A stretch of DNA of 5,580 nt. Origin: Ignavibacteria bacterium. GTDB lineage: Bacteria > Bacteroidota > Ignavibacteria > Ignavibacteriales > Melioribacteraceae. The DNA is taken from assembly GCA_011049495.1 (NCBI GenBank), contig DSBF01000173.1, forward strand, positions 1-5,580, written 5' to 3'. The position numbers and the translations under genes are program-made. The notes beneath the pieces are model-generated. The model searched no databases and was not told the origin of the DNA. It saw only the letters and a list, made by a program, of their open reading frames with translations. This document shows positions 5,030-5,580 of this stretch, piece after piece; positions within the stretch are counted from its first letter, which is position 1; each line of letters opens with the position of its first letter.

Positions 5030-5113
5030 AGACCCCTGATTAAACGGATATAACGGATTTTCACCGATTTAAAATCCGTGTTGATCAGTTTAATCCGTCC
5101 AATCCGTGGTCTA
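5030..5113. repeat. Interspersed palindromic repeat, copy 3 (between permease and GxxExxY gene)
   Basis: Same family and orientation as copies 1 and 2. Pairing arms: GACC (5031-5034) with GGTC (5108-5111), GATTAAAC (5038-5045) with GTTTAATC (5088-5095), and ACGGATTTT (5053-5061) with AAAATCCGT (5071-5079). The outer arm is more decayed than in copy 2. The element ends 5 bases short of the permease stop codon. Confidence 0.87.
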
Positions 5114-5118
5114 TGCTT

Positions 5119-5580
5119 TTAAAAGATTGAGCCATAAATCATTCCAACTATTGTTGACATAATTACAACAAGTGATACAAATACTACTGTTTTCTGAGTA
5201 CCGATCACACTTCTTATCACAAGCATATTCGGTAACGATAATGCCGGTCCAGCTAATAATAATGCGAGCGCAGGTCCTTTTCTCATGCCGCTGTTTATTA
5301 ATCCCTGTAAAATTGGTATCTCCGTTAACGTAGCAAAGTACATAAACGCACCGACAATAGAAGCAAAGAAATTTGAGAACAAGGAATTGCCGCCGACTAA
5401 ATTTGCAATCCATTCGTTCTGAATAATACCGTTACTATTGTCAGCTGAACCGAGTAAAAATCCCGCAACCAAAACTCCTGCACCAAGCAAAGGCATGATC
5501 TGTTTTGTGAATCCCCAAGTTTCGCCAAGCCACTCATTCGGTTCGCCTTTGCTGAATGTAAGTAATAAAGTTAAGATTAT
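5119..5580 (-). CDS. ArsP-type permease (DUF318/PF03773), C-terminal part, cut by window edge
   Basis: A polytopic inner-membrane permease of the DUF318 group, which includes ArsP exporters of trivalent organoarsenicals. The reading frame stays open to the right edge, so the first residues shown here (IILTLLLTFSKGEPNEWLG and onward) are internal and the start lies outside; 153 residues are visible. Hallmarks are EWLGETWGFTKQIMPLLGAG, FMYFATLTEIPILQGLINSG, GPALALLLAGPALSLPNMLV and a final hydrophobic segment ending GMIYGSIF. There are about four membrane segments in the visible part. The match to the family is strong. The arsenic role is inferred from acr3 and the CxxC protein downstream in the same direction; other members may handle other substrates. 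It would be the first gene of the set within this window, with any arsR likely beyond the edge. The 3' end is followed almost directly by repeat copy 3. Confidence 0.92.
   Translation of the reverse strand: MILTLLLTFSKGEPNEWLGETWGFTKQIMPLLGAGVLVAGFLLGSADNSNGIIQNEWIANLVGGNSLFSNFFASIVGAFMYFATLTEIPILQGLINSGMRKGPALALLLAGPALSLPNMLVIRSVIGTQKTVVFVSLVVIMSTIVGMIYGSIF

Noticed and set aside
4128..5113. CRISPR array from the three similar repeats
   Set aside because: The repeats are 83-110 bases, palindromic throughout, and separated by whole genes rather than short spacers.
5111..5413. 100-residue cysteine-rich open frame on the minus strand
   Set aside because: It overlaps the permease in another frame on the same strand, and its composition is that of an out-of-frame membrane-protein gene.

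Overview
The window is low-GC DNA with every supportable gene on the minus strand. Bacteroidota or a relative such as Ignavibacteriota/Chlorobi is the likeliest source. The reasons are the AT-rich spacers, the uncharacterised families of types I associate with those genomes, a GxxExxY gene, and the interspersed palindromic repeats. This assignment is inference, because no rRNA or phylogenetic marker is present.

Right half (about 2958-5580): a leftward arsenic/metalloid resistance operon. In transcription order it holds an ArsP-type (DUF318) permease cut by the window edge, a GxxExxY PD-(D/E)XK-fold protein, a small CxxC thioredoxin-like protein, and an ACR3 arsenite efflux transporter. Each of the three intergenic gaps holds one copy of the same palindromic repeat of about 83-110 bp, all in the same orientation. 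Two copies supply the TAG stop codon of the gene they follow, and two carry spurious N-terminal extensions in front of the downstream gene. The GxxExxY gene lies exactly between two direct copies and looks like an insertion into an otherwise coherent permease-thioredoxin-acr3 operon.

Left half (about 1-2957): an accessory region of four small, poorly characterised genes. They are a 286-aa conserved hypothetical, a P-loop kinase related to shikimate kinase, a 101-aa hypothetical, and a DUF6398-like helix-turn-helix protein. Palindromic elements separate them. One, at about 1122-1257, is a long imperfect stem with an internal loop and a bulged base, similar in architecture to an integron attC site. 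A perfect 14-bp inverted repeat brackets the kinase plus 101-aa gene pair, and similar sequence flanks the 286-aa gene. The region therefore reads as an array of small gene cassettes. A separate ATTCCC/GGGAAT palindrome cluster fills the kinase/101-aa gap, and a simple 13-bp hairpin lies near the left edge.

The arsenic genes plausibly work together: arsenite efflux by ACR3, organoarsenical or metalloid export by the permease, and thiol chemistry by the CxxC protein. No arsR or arsC is visible. Nothing in the sequence ties the left-hand genes into one pathway. Their organisation, not their products, is what groups them.
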